A stretch of 64,000 bases of DNA from Hirudinaria manillensis (Eukaryota; Annelida; Clitellata; Hirudinida; Hirudinidae), in the NCBI GenBank assembly GCA_034509925.1, contig CM067526.1:8328244-8392243 (forward strand), read 5' to 3'. Of the stretch, positions 50,749 to 61,734 are shown piece after piece. Under the pieces are notes generated by a model. The model was not told where the DNA came from. It did no database searches and saw nothing but the letters and a program-made list of their open reading frames with translations. The translations under genes and the position numbers were made by a program. How positions within the stretch are numbered: position 1 is the stretch's first letter; every line of letters begins with the position of its first letter.

Positions 50749-51924
50749 ATGAAAAACGTTGTGTCCCCGAAGACAAAATCTCCTAATTTATTGAAACTTG
50801 CTTGGCATTATTTCAGCGACCAACAACACATGTTCCTCAATCCATCAGACGTCCGAACAGCGACGAGATTCTCGTCGGCAGATTCATTCCTTGTCTGGTG
50901 GAGATCATCTCATTCTTCGCCCAGTCACTCGAGGAGTCCCTCACCTAACCGGACCCAACCTCCTCAGAGTACCTCACGCTCGAGGTCTCTTTCCCCGATT
51001 CTTCCCTATCGTTTCCCGAATCTCACTCCAAAAGCAACATCTTTTCACGATCGCATCAAAACCAACTCAAAGAAGCAGAACAAAGATAAATTTCACAATT
51101 CGAGTGTCAGTAATTTTATTCGCCAGCATTTAACCAAAAGAAGCAAAAGCAAGAAGAAGGCAAATGTCATCGGCTTTGAAAAGCCTAGTCGGTCGATCTC
51201 TTTGGAAGATTTAAGCTTGATTCCGATCGAGGTATATCCCAACTCCTCTCTAACCGCACGTCGTCTATTCGTGCTCGACAAGCAAATAGCGAACAGGAGA
51301 AAGCATAGCAAAAACGATTCCTTTCTCGACATTCAACCGATCCCTCTCACTCTTTATCGCATCGAGAACGGAAGATTCTCGGCTATCGTGGTCATGAATC
51401 GAGCACCAAAAAATGCCCACAAAATCATCGTCGAGATTCGAGGTTTTGTGGTCGATGTAGAGTTTTCGCTTCAGCCCGATAAGAAACAGAGAAAGCCATC
51501 AGGATCTCTTATAATCAAGTCTCCCGAAACCGCCAGGAGCAATATAAAACCAGGTCTCCTTAGCAATTCTCCTCTACCTCTTGATTCGAAATCTAAATTG
51601 AATTTTCCGTCTGAAAATGAAGACATCGTTTCGACCAATGAGGGAGGAAAGTCATCAATAATTAAGAGCAACAACCGGTCAAGTTTTTCCATTATTCCTG
51701 CTGAGACGACGCACTTTAAGCTGAGTTTGCCAATTTTCGCAGATACTTCGAGTCTTACATTCGAATGGAATCAAGCTACAAAAGTTCTGCTTGTTTCTGG
51801 AACGGTCAAAGGTTGCTCACACATTACAGAAGCTCCGATTCCTGCCAAGCAGAGGGTGACAATGGCAAGCGATTTCTTCCTAATGTTGAATTGTTGCAAT
51901 GCATCCGAGCGCGACAGTAGCTGA
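50749..51924 (+). CDS. Single-exon 391-aa protein of unknown family, possible split Hsp20-like fold
   Basis: The frame runs uninterrupted from MKNVVSPKTK to a stop at 51922-51924. Residues 53-86 are rich in Ser, Pro and Arg (SHSSPSHSRSPSPNR), and residues 105-140 are strongly basic. Residues about 198-243 (IPLTLYRIENGRFSAIVVMN, IIVEIRGFVVDVEFS) and 322-355 (HFKLSLPIFADTSSLTFEWN, VLLVSGTVKG) could be two halves of an alpha-crystallin/Hsp20-type beta sandwich, split by ~80 residues of low-complexity insert. The C-terminal APIPAK is vaguely like the sHSP IxI tail. There is no signal peptide or membrane span. Codon use looks more GC-rich than the flanks, supporting a real gene. The family assignment is a hypothesis. 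Confidence 0.7.
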   Translation: MKNVVSPKTKSPNLLKLAWHYFSDQQHMFLNPSDVRTATRFSSADSFLVWWRSSHSSPSHSRSPSPNRTQPPQSTSRSRSLSPILPYRFPNLTPKATSFHDRIKTNSKKQNKDKFHNSSVSNFIRQHLTKRSKSKKKANVIGFEKPSRSISLEDLSLIPIEVYPNSSLTARRLFVLDKQIANRRKHSKNDSFLDIQPIPLTLYRIENGRFSAIVVMNRAPKNAHKIIVEIRGFVVDVEFSLQPDKKQRKPSGSLIIKSPETARSNIKPGLLSNSPLPLDSKSKLNFPSENEDIVSTNEGGKSSIIKSNNRSSFSIIPAETTHFKLSLPIFADTSSLTFEWNQATKVLLVSGTVKGCSHITEAPIPAKQRVTMASDFFLMLNCCNASERDSS

Positions 51925-53400
51925 TTACACTTCAACAAATTTATGGCTCCATTTGTCTGAAGCGGATGAAAGGCCGTTGCGAGGCCGATACAAAATCTCT
52001 CCACATTCTCTTCATTTTAGAATTCCACTTTAGAATTCTATTGAAAATTGACTTCCAAAAGTCATAAAAAGCTTAAAACTGCCACCCATGGAATTTTGTT
52101 GGTTTGCATCCCATTTCTTGCTGCTGTGTGAGTCACGCACGATTATTCCCGATGACTCCTCGCAATCGACGAAATTTCTTCTTTTGTGGCTTTAGCAACA
52201 TTCACGTGTCGCGACCAATTTATTAATGGAGGAGAAAACTTTCGAGGTGCACAATTGTGAGTGTTGCAGAGTCAAAACGTCAACGATGCAACCCCCTCCT
52301 CAACGTGGATGTCTCTCGCAGCCCGTCTCATCAACGCAACGAAAAACATTTCCCTGACTACCGCAAATAATTAAGCGAAGTTAAGCCCTAGATCCTTACG
52401 CAGTTGCGGGTGTCACCGCTCGCAATTAATAATAATTTATTAACATTTCAATGGGAATGTAAACATTACATAAGGGCGGGGGTTCACTTTTGACCCCGTG
52501 TTAATTATGATGTATTTGAGTAAAATAAGCACAAATATTGTAAAATACTGCCATCGACGTTTTATTTTTCTAAAAAATATTATATAAAAATAATTATTTT
52601 AACATTATTAACAGTCATGCTGGAGCTGCACCGAATACCATGAACAACACTAAGTGTTGCTTATGTGAAAAAAATATAGGCATATGCCAATTTTGTGAAA
52701 GCATAGCTGACTTTGTCATTTAGCAACGACAGGTCAAACAAAAAATCTCACATGCCTTGCTAAATGTCGGTGACAAAAATATGGTAATGACCTCGCTTCT
52801 TTGCTAGCTTCAGGGTTGCATTAAGCGTTTGTATCTTGATCGAAATAGAATGGATTGCGTCAGATCGTCGACGAAGATTTGTTGAATCTAAAGATTTTTA
52901 ATTTTTAAAAATATAATGCAAAACTTTTGAAACAGCCGACAATTTTTTTTTCGTCCGCTTGTAACTCACGAAAGAGGAAATAAACGTTGAGTTCCGCTAT
53001 ATCTTTAAATTTATTTCCAAGGAAACGACATTGTTTCAATGGTTCTGTAGAACTTTTCTAGGAATTTAGACAGTGGCCTCTCTACGATTTATTTTAGATG
53101 GCACGCGAATCGTCTTGATGCGATTATTATTAACATATAACCCGCCATACCAGACTGGAATACCAGTTAGGCTGCTACCGTTGGGTATCAATTACGGTTT
53201 ATGATCCTTTCACGGTCGTCTGCAATTGCATCGCAATTATGAACCAACGTTTTAGCTGAAATATTGGGCAAAATGCTAATTTTCTTTCCAGCAAAACAAA
53301 TAAAAACTGCACATCTGTCCGTTCCTATATATAAGAAAGTATGATTGGAATAAAAATTAAATTTGTTTAAAACGATTTTCCATAACATCGAGTACAGTTT
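51925..53400. other. Intergenic between the 391-aa gene and UTP15
   Basis: The genes on either side converge here. I see no coding exon. 51925-52500 is moderately GC-balanced and may include the 3' UTR of the 391-aa gene; the remainder is AT-rich. Confidence 0.55.
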
Positions 53401-56400
53401 TTATTTTGCAATAACGGACGTGTTCAGAATATTTTTTACGATTCCCACTATCTCCATACTGTCGCACGTGAAGTCGACTCTGTCCTTGGCAGCCTGCGAC
53501 AGTTTCATGACTTGCATGAGTGAAAGGGGCATTTCCATTAGTTTGTCTTGGTAGACATCTGCAGGCAAATAAAAAGTTTGCTGATTTTGATAAGTATTGA
53601 ATGGGTTTGCAGGTATAAATCAGATATTTATTCAAATTATAACATTTTGTAAATGTAAGTTTTTACGTAATGGTAAATGCAAAGTTTACTTACCAAGAAC
53701 CACTGAAATGATGTCCATGACAGATGACAGATAGGGTGGAGCAAAATTTCTGTTTAAAAAACACCAATAATTAAAAGTCCATTGGTCAGCATGAATCTCA
53801 TAACAAAGGCATCTAAGCATAACAGCACAATATAAGTTGAAGGTGAAACAAACTTTAGTAGAAATGATAGTATCACAGAGAGATCCTTGTCTGTCCTTCC
53901 AGCAAGTGCAGGCTTGAGGGTGTCTCTCCTCATCAGCTCCAGCATGACGGATATAGTAACGTCCGGATGCTTTGACTTTAAACTTGGCTGGAATGACGTC
54001 GCATATATTAAAAAAAAATTGACTTCTCACTTCAAATTTGTCCAGCTTTGTTTTTCAACTTTCGGACGTGTCTTAATAATTATCACGTGTCAAATATGAT
54101 GAAAAATGAATAATGTCGGACTTACATTTAGTACGACATCAAGAGCCTTGCTGTGCCTGAATTTCTTAAGGTATACGTTATACTTTTCCATGTATTCCTT
54201 CTTGCTGTGTTCAACCACAACATCGGCCGAAGCAGGATTCCTACCTTCGACTGTCGTGAAGGTATATTCGGATCGAGGCCTTTTCCTTTGCCTTTTCTCC
54301 TCGTATTCCATGTCCACCTCAACCTTTGACATCCTTTTCCTTATGGTTAACATGCAATCAGTAGAACCGACTGCTATGTAGCCGTCTTCAGGCTGGAAAT
54401 GAATACAGGAGTACATAGAGTCATTTGTCTAAATTTAGCGAGTATTTGCTAATTTAACTTTATGGTAATTTAATCCATTGCTGCTAACATTTTCAATAGC
54501 ATTCTAGTTCTTAAAAAATACTATTCCTACTGCTTTATTCACTCATATTCTACTCACTGCTATGGCCAGGCTGAGCAAAGATGTAGGATAGTCCAAAGAA
54601 TGAGTTATCTTGTTTGTTGTGAGGTCATAAAACTTGACATGTCTAAAGAAAAAAAGTTGATTATAACTTTGGTTAAGTGACAATGCATGACATAAATAAT
54701 GCTGTAATCAAACTGATAACAAACCTATCCAAAGATGCAGATACAAGTCTCTTTTGATCATTGGAAAAGCAGAGGTCTGTTATGGTCTTGTGGTGATTAC
54801 TGATGGAGGCAATGAGTTTGCCACCTGATGCAACATCCCATAGCTTGACCACATTTCCACCTATATTTTAGAAATTTCACATTTAAATATTTGGTCAGTA
54901 TAAATATTTCTTTGATATGGCTTAATGTACATCAATTAACTTCAATAATTGTTCATTTATTATTCCAACATCACTGGCCATAATTTACTTTAATATTTAT
55001 TTCATTGTTATCATAAATGAACAAAATCATTTTTTTTTGCTCTTACTATCCAACACAAACAACCATTGCTCAGAACCAACCTGCAGAAGCAAAGACTCCC
55101 ATCGACGGATACATGAGCACACTTTCCACAGGATCTCCGTGGTCCACTGTCAACACACTCGATGCTGTCCTGGCATCAAATAGCTTCACTGTTCGATCGT
55201 ATGAGCCTTAAAAAAGATTTTTTGTTAGGACCTCATCTGGACAAGTCTAACTGAGCAGTAGTTAAAACAAAAATAATTAATGAATGTTCCGGTTCAATTG
55301 AACAATAATTATTCATTGTCATCATCATTCCATCACTTCGTTATTTACCACGAGAAGGGTGGCACATGTGGTGTAATAAAGCAGTTTAAAACTTGAAAAT
55401 ACACATTACCTGTAATGAAGAGTTCAGTTGAAGCACCCTTGGATCCACATCTAACATAATCCTATTGAATGCAAATAACATTTCAATAAATCTATCGCAA
55501 ATCAACAGAATTCAGCCATGACATGCTTACAGAATGTTCGTGAAACGATGATATTGCTGTCTTTGTTGCAACATCCCAAACGCGAACTGACTTGTCATCG
55601 GAACCAGAAAAAACTTTTAAATTGTCCAGAAATTTAGTCAGATGTACAGGTCTGGCAAAACCCAATGAAAAAATTTAAAATGCTTTTATAAAATGTAAAC
55701 ATTGTAACATGGAAATGCATAGTGAGTTGAGGCTATTATTTATTTATTTATTTATTTATTCAAACTGAAGGGCCCAATAGGACCACTAACACAGTTTTCG
55801 ATTTCCAATTCGAGCAAGGACAAATTGCAATGACAGTATGAGTCAAGGTGGCGATAATGACTACAATGAGAAAAAACTTTTTGAAACTATCAAAGAATTT
55901 TAAAACAAGCCACTTTTTATATATCTTAATAATATGAAAATCATTTTATAGAGTTTAATTTGATTACAAAATCATCATAATCCAAACTTCCAGAAATCCT
56001 ATACTTTGTGACAAGATTACATTACAATTAGTTTACAACTCTCTTCTGTAATTCAATGGCAAAAGCAATTTCTTGAACCAAAATAATGTTTGGATCATAA
56101 TGTGATAATTAAGTCTCTTTTTAGATAACAAACTTTGCCAAGCTAATTTCTTGGGGTTATTACAAATAAATAAAGAATATAGAAGTTACATAAAATAAAA
56201 TTAACGAAGGAATCTAAAAAATACATAAGTTTATAATCAGACAATATATCGTTAATGAAGTTTTAAAATACCTTTTGTGCCCTTCTAGTATCTGTTCAAA
56301 TGATTTGTCATAAATGACTCTGATCTTTGTATCATCATTTCCGAGAACAATGAGCTGACCATCAGATCGGAAGCTGGCAGAGTGAGCGACGTCAGTAAAC

Positions 56401-56769
56401 CTATGGTATGTCTTCAATGGGGCATTTGTTCTTGGAGAATACAAAGTAACCTTTAAACAAAATAATGTTACAGTGTTACATTGACAAAAAATATTTTTAT
56501 GAATATTTGGCTTAAAAATACCTTTGTTGCACTTGTGACAAGACAATTATATGGTTCCACAGGTGAGAATTCAATGTGTGTCACTATTCCAGGATTTTTT
56601 ATGGTAACTGGAAACTAAATTAAAGAACGCTTTCAACAAAACTGAATGGGAAATTTAGCAATAAAACTGTCACCTGTAAATGTTTCCAGTAATTCAAGTC
56701 ATCTGTGGCTTCCTTTTCTAATGTATTTGGAAAAGACCACACTTGCAACTTTTTGAAGTTTGTATCCAT
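53401..56769 (-). CDS. UTP15: UTP15, U3 snoRNP-associated WD-repeat protein
   Basis: UTP15 is part of the t-UTP/UtpA subcomplex of the small-subunit processome and acts in nucleolar 18S rRNA processing and pre-rRNA transcription. Twelve exons close in phase: 56769-56674, 56614-56522, 56450-56272, 55651-55531, 55461-55410, 55206-55081, 54860-54725, 54642-54558, 54392-54126, 53987-53854, 53749-53694, 53558-53401, encoding 500 residues (human 518). The N-terminal WD40 propeller shows [69 protein letters not shown] and [13 protein letters not shown]. The UTP15 C-terminal domain follows ([32 protein letters not shown]). The TAA stop lies inside AATAAA. Confidence 0.96.
55737..55761. repeat. (TTTA)n microsatellite in a UTP15 intron
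   Basis: Six tandem TTTA units lie within the 620-bp third intron of UTP15. Confidence 0.85.
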
Positions 56770-57522
56770 AATTGCTTTTGTAATGTAAAAATGAGTAAGA
56801 AAATGTCGTGATTTGGCGTTATGTTATACAATTAGTTACATTAGTCCGTTAATTTCAATAATAAAAGCAAATAATGTCATTATAAGTAATGAGTGAACTA
56901 AACGAAATAAATCTCAACTTTAAAGTAGGCTTAAGATACCATAAATATATCTGCTTAATTAAGGGTCAATAATGTTTTTAAAATAAACCACGAGATGTAC
57001 AATAATAAAGTAATGTCATACCAATAATTGCTAACCAATTGATAAATTTAAGAGATATTGGTAATACACGCTCAATTGCGCCCGAGCGTAAATATGTAAA
57101 ACAAAATACAACAATGAAAATTAATTTTTTGAAAATAAATTATATATAAAGTTATATTTGCATATGATTACGTTGTCAAATATTCGAAATTTTTGTAAAT
57201 AATATTTTAATTAAACAATTACTAAATAATTTTAAAATGTTGGCATAAAAGGATCATAAGCATATCAAAAATCTTTAAACTTTTTAATGCATGTAATATA
57301 ATTTTTGAATTTTAGATTTAGTAAATTAAATTGAGCGGGATACAGTAAATGTCATTACTATAACAAAAGTCAAATTTATTTCAACAATCATTGTTATTTT
57401 TAAGCTATATTACAATAATTGGAAATATAAACGTATAAGTTGTTAGTAATACAAAAAAACAAATTATAAAAACTGTACCTGTTTTGTAAACAAACTTGAA
57501 GCGATATTGTAAAAATATTATA
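56770..57522. promoter_or_regulatory. Divergent intergenic region, UTP15 and RNF7
   Basis: UTP15 (-) and RNF7 (+) start codons are about 750 bp apart and point away from each other, so both promoters lie here. The sequence is AT-rich and no individual element is clear. Confidence 0.5.
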
Positions 57523-57985
57523 ATGGATGGATTGGATAACGCTAGATCGCATGGAGAGAAGATGTTTGCTTTGAAAAAATGGAACGCGGTTGCTATGTGG
57601 AGTTGGGATGTTGAATGTGATACTTGCGCCATTTGCCGGGTACAAGTCATGGGTCTGTAATTTAGATTAAATTTTCGTTCAACTAACATTATGGACGGAG
57701 ATTTATAACTTTTTTTTTATTATTATACAAGATGCTTGCTTAAGATGCCAGGCCGACAACAAGCAGGATGAATGCGTTGGTAAGAAAAATATTTCAGTGA
57801 AAATGCTTTGATAACTTCAAGTTTTGAACATGAATGCCATAAAGTATATCACAACATACTTTACAGTCGTTTGGGGCGATTGCAACCACTCCTTCCACAA
57901 TTGCTGCATGGCTTTGTGGGTAAAGCAGAACAACAGGTGTCCTCTCTGCCAACATGACTGGGTTGTCCAAAGGATAGGGAAATGA
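57523..57985 (+). CDS. RNF7: RNF7/RBX2 (SAG), RING-H2 subunit of cullin-5 ligases
   Basis: RBX2 is the RING subunit that recruits E2 to CUL5-based ubiquitin ligases and supports cullin neddylation. Three exons close in phase: 57523-57652, 57732-57779, 57867-57985, for 98 residues (human RNF7 113; the N-terminus is shorter). Conserved stretches are [55 protein letters not shown] and [15 protein letters not shown], which together hold all Zn-binding Cys/His residues. The form DACLRCQA and the VVWGDCNH block distinguish it from RBX1 (which has DLCIECQA, and VAWGVCNH in that position). AATAAA at 58013-58018 is a good poly(A) signal candidate. Confidence 0.97.
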
Positions 57986-58368
57986 ATCTCCATCTTCAGG
58001 ACCAGATTCAGAAATAAATCTCAGAGTTCAAAAACTAAACCCACGATTTCTAAAATAAACTTACTTCCAAATACAATTACTTATCGTGCAGTTAATGGAA
58101 TTGATAGCATCAAGCACGCTTCACCCACCTAACGAATTATCATTCAACTGAGGCTTCAGTATTGTTCGAGTGTCAAGTGCACTAATTTGCTATACCCATT
58201 GCTACAGCATTTAAAAGCTTTGTGTACATAGCACGAGTCACTAAACTGAGACAACTAAGAAATTCTACATTCTCCGACCACCCCACAAAGCTTTCAACTT
58301 TTACAACATTTGATGACACAAAACATTAGGTTTCAGTTGACCATTTTATTGCCAAACATCAGTCTGAT
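57986..58368. other. Convergent 3' intergenic, RNF7 and RPS20
   Basis: This short spacer carries 3' UTRs of both genes, including AATAAA at 58013-58018 (+). No coding exon is seen. Confidence 0.6.
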
Positions 58369-58860
58369 TTATTGATCAGCAATGGTGACATCAGCTTGTA
58401 CTCCAGGCTCAATTGAAATTGAGGTGATCTGCTTGACAATCTCAGATGGACTGTGGAGATCAATGAGACGCTTGTGGATTCTCATCTGGAACCTGTCCCA
58501 AGTCTTAGAACCTTCACCACAGGGAGTTTTACGGGTGGTGATGCGGAGAACCTTGGTTGGCATTCTGATTGGTCCCTTGACTCTCAACTGCTTTTCCTTA
58601 GCACCACGGATAAGGTCGTTGGACACTGAAACAATGAGTACATAGTAAGCAACCATCACTAATGAGATGGCATAGATTAGTGGCAGACTAACCCTTCTCA
58701 AGGCTTTTCACATTTGCACTGGTAAGGGTGATCCTAATTCTATGGATGGTTGGTTCCTCAGTAGGGACTTTTCCGGTTTCTTTTACTGCTGCCTAAACAA
58801 TTATAAAACTCATACTAACAATTTCCAAGCAAGTTTCAAGACATCCGTAAAACAAACCAT
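58369..58860 (-). CDS. RPS20: Ribosomal protein S20 (uS10)
   Basis: Small-subunit ribosomal protein. Three coding exons, 58860-58858 (the ATG alone), 58792-58693 and 58625-58369, give 119 residues, the same as human RPS20. The protein reads [11 protein letters not shown], then [59 protein letters not shown] and [27 protein letters not shown] places an intron directly after the start codon, as in many ribosomal protein genes. The TAA stop overlaps an AATAAA. A 5' UTR exon with a terminal oligopyrimidine tract is proposed just upstream. Confidence 0.97.
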
Positions 58861-58995
58861 TTTTGAAAGTTTGCCCAACTTGTAAATTAATCACAGCGGT
58901 GAGGCAACTGAAAAAAATACACGATATAAGAATTCTTCGAACATAATGCGGCGCAAATCACCCAAACTCACCGATTCGTAAATAGGAAAGGAAGT
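58861..58995 (-). promoter_or_regulatory. RPS20 5' leader: TOP-like start, leader intron
   Basis: On the reverse strand CTTCCTTTCC (58993-58984) fits a 5' terminal oligopyrimidine tract. It is followed by a non-coding exon ending ATCG|GTGAGT at 58973, an intron with acceptor TTTTTTTCAG at 58908-58917, and the leader 58907-58861 up to the ATG. TOP tracts put ribosomal protein mRNAs under mTOR/LARP1 translational control in animals. The start site is inferred, not observed. Confidence 0.5.
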
Positions 58996-60791
58996 ATGCC
59001 TTGAGTTGAGCTTGAGTCTGATTTTTCTGTAAATTGTAAATTTATTATAATTACCAGTTAAAAATTATAAACATATTAACTAAATTTATATAGTAATTAA
59101 AAAACAATTGGTAATGTAGATAATCAAAATTAAATTTCATGACTTTTTTTTATCATTGTTATTAAAATTACAATATGGTCGTCAATATTTTTTTTCATTT
59201 AATCATTTTTGAAGGCCAATAACAAGAATTTAAAGAAAGTATATGTTTCAAAAAAGGAGATGCCATCTTCGTTATGAACTGGGCTTGAAACCCTAAGGAT
59301 GTTTTATTGAATTTAAATTTTATCATGTTGATTTTAATATTGGAACTTATAAAAACTGGATCAGGCCCTCGGGGTTCATACATATTCATATGTCAGAATC
59401 ATGTCCTTAAGACATAGCCCCGAAATCCATCATCATCAAATTAGTTTTAAGTTTTATTTTAATCGTTTTAACTTGTCCTGCAAACGTATTAGATTAAACC
59501 AAAGTAAATGTTTTTATAGCATTTCTCCGTTAGACAACATTCAGAGTTCATCAAGACTTACAAAAATACATCAAAGAGCCATTTCTTCAAATATTTTGCG
59601 AAATCACCAATAGTGCTGCCACTACAGGGAACATTGTTAAATTATGTGGTTACGGGAAGATTAAAACAATCAATTTACTACGAGGGTAGTTTCCTTATAG
59701 AATAAAATAAAGAAAGCATTCTGACACCAGAACTGGATTTAAGATAAGTGTAGGCAAACATGGTTTTTGTTGCACTTCCAGGGATAAAGCCTTAGCACGA
59801 TTCCTCGAGTTATTCGTAATATGTCTTATCCCAAATATAAGCCTTTGAGAACTTATCAACTCAAATCTGTTGCACCACATAACTTTGAACTATTACTGTC
59901 ATTCATCAAATATTCGAACGAAGCATCCACGCGACTTACAATCAGAAAATAGTAATAAACACATCGGCTTGAATGTGTAAATCCTTAAATCGCCGTCTTC
60001 GCGTCAAATCAATTGTATTCGATTTTCCCCTTTTCTAATCTTTTATTGGCCTTTAAGTACTCAAATATGAAACACTTCTCAATCAATGCACCATCCGAGA
60101 GCACTAAATGTTTAATTTTGACATACAAATAAAATTAAATATGAAAAACGAAATAAATAATGGATCAGTTTGGCAACCATTATTTCCTGAGCTGGAAGAT
60201 GAACCAATCGCCACAAAAAGGCAAGGGTTTCAGTGTTTCACAGGGTTCACATTTCAATATTCAGTTAGCATCAGATAACCATTTTATAACTTTTGGACTT
60301 ATTAAAACCTAGGTTCTTGTCTGAATCAACAACAGAAAATGGTAAACCATTATTTTCATTATATGCAAATTACTGCTAGCAAGAAAAATAATTAAAATGA
60401 AATAATAACTAAAAATAATATAAATTGCCTGCTCCCAGGATCGCAAGAACATCATGAGTCACCAAATTAGAACAATTTAGATTCAAATTTACTTATTCAA
60501 AAAGTGAAATTTCCACATCAGGAATCAGTGCAAGAAATAAATAAATCATTCTGGAGATTTGCAATGTAAAATCAAACGCTCACAGTACAAAACTTTATTT
60601 ACACATCATGAACCTCTTGAAAGTATGTCACTGTTCTTCAAAATTTAAAGTAATTAAAAAACCAAATCAAATCGAATTAAAACTAAATCGTACATTAGCG
60701 AATACAAAACTAAATAATAATAATAATTATCATTATTATTTACCATTATTAATTATTATTAATACAATATTGCTGAATTGACAACAGCAAC
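58996..60791. other. Intergenic between RPS20 and the SLC16-like gene
   Basis: This 1.8-kb AT-rich stretch has no supportable exon. Short ORFs at 59401-59613 (+) and 59695-59880 (-) show no recognisable motifs. Confidence 0.55.
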
Positions 60792-61734
60792 TTATACAGC
60801 TGAAATTGCATCATTCATTTCTAGATGTTCAGAACTTGAACTGGGGTCACTGTGATAATCACTGAGCTCCTTCTTCTTGACAAGAGGGTCACATGTCTTC
60901 AGACAGGGCATGAGCAGTAACACCATACCACTGATGAAAACCCCGACTCCGGACAGGTAGAAGGCCAAGTCATAATTACCCGTAGTGTCGGTGACCCAAC
61001 CTTGATGGGAAAAATAATGAAAATTATCACTATTAATGTAATGCAGGTTGTCCAAATGAATAATGTTGTGTGCAGTTAGTACAAATAATAGCAACAGTCA
61101 GTACATGTCATGTTCGATATGCAACCACAAGGGAGCCCCATGGGATGCAGATCAATAAAGTGTCTTCACATCCTATTAGGAAACATAAGGTCATAAATCA
61201 AAAGTTACAAAAAAACAAAGTGGTTATATACATAATTTACTAAATTATGACTAATTATGACTAAGTCAAAGCCAAGAGCAATCTCAGATTTGATTTCGGA
61301 GAAGATTGGCATAGACTTCAAAACAAATAATAGACTTAGTATGCCAACTTATCAGATGGAGATCTTTATCAGTTATTCCAAGAAAATGCATTTGACAGCA
61401 TCAGAACTGAGAGCAAAGAAATAGAAATGACTTTATCTTCTAATTACAAACCTCCTAGAGGGACTCCAATAAGATTGGCAATGCCCTCAGAGAGAGTGAC
61501 AAAGCCATAAGCATTGGTCAGTCTTTCCATGCCCAGCAGGTCAACAACGATGACGGTGGTCAAACAATAATTGGCGCTGATCGTGAAGCCAAAGATGAGA
61601 CAATAACCGACGAAGACGAGATAGTCGTGAACGAGAGGTACGAACAGCGTCGTAAACCCTGCTATGCATATCATCAGTATGTACAAGTAGCGACTGTTCA
61701 CTTTGGGTCTGTCTCCCACGTATCCGATGATGAT
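60792..61734 (-). CDS. SLC16/monocarboxylate-transporter-like, 3' end (partial)
   Basis: The last two exons, 61734-61452 and 61000-60792, join in phase and encode about 163 residues of the C-terminal half of a major facilitator transporter. They contain GYVGDRPKVNSRYLYI, transmembrane helices, FGFTISANYCLTTVIVVDL, the block LSEGIANLIGVPLGGWVTD with TTGNYDLAFYLSGVG, and a cytoplasmic tail rich in Ser and acidic residues ending NDAISAV. GLASLLGPPLAG-DTTG-type spacing is typical of MCT transporters, which carry monocarboxylates, thyroid hormone or other substrates. Upstream exons were not found in 61735-64000, so the 5' part probably lies past the window edge. The exact MCT subtype cannot be told. 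Confidence 0.85.
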
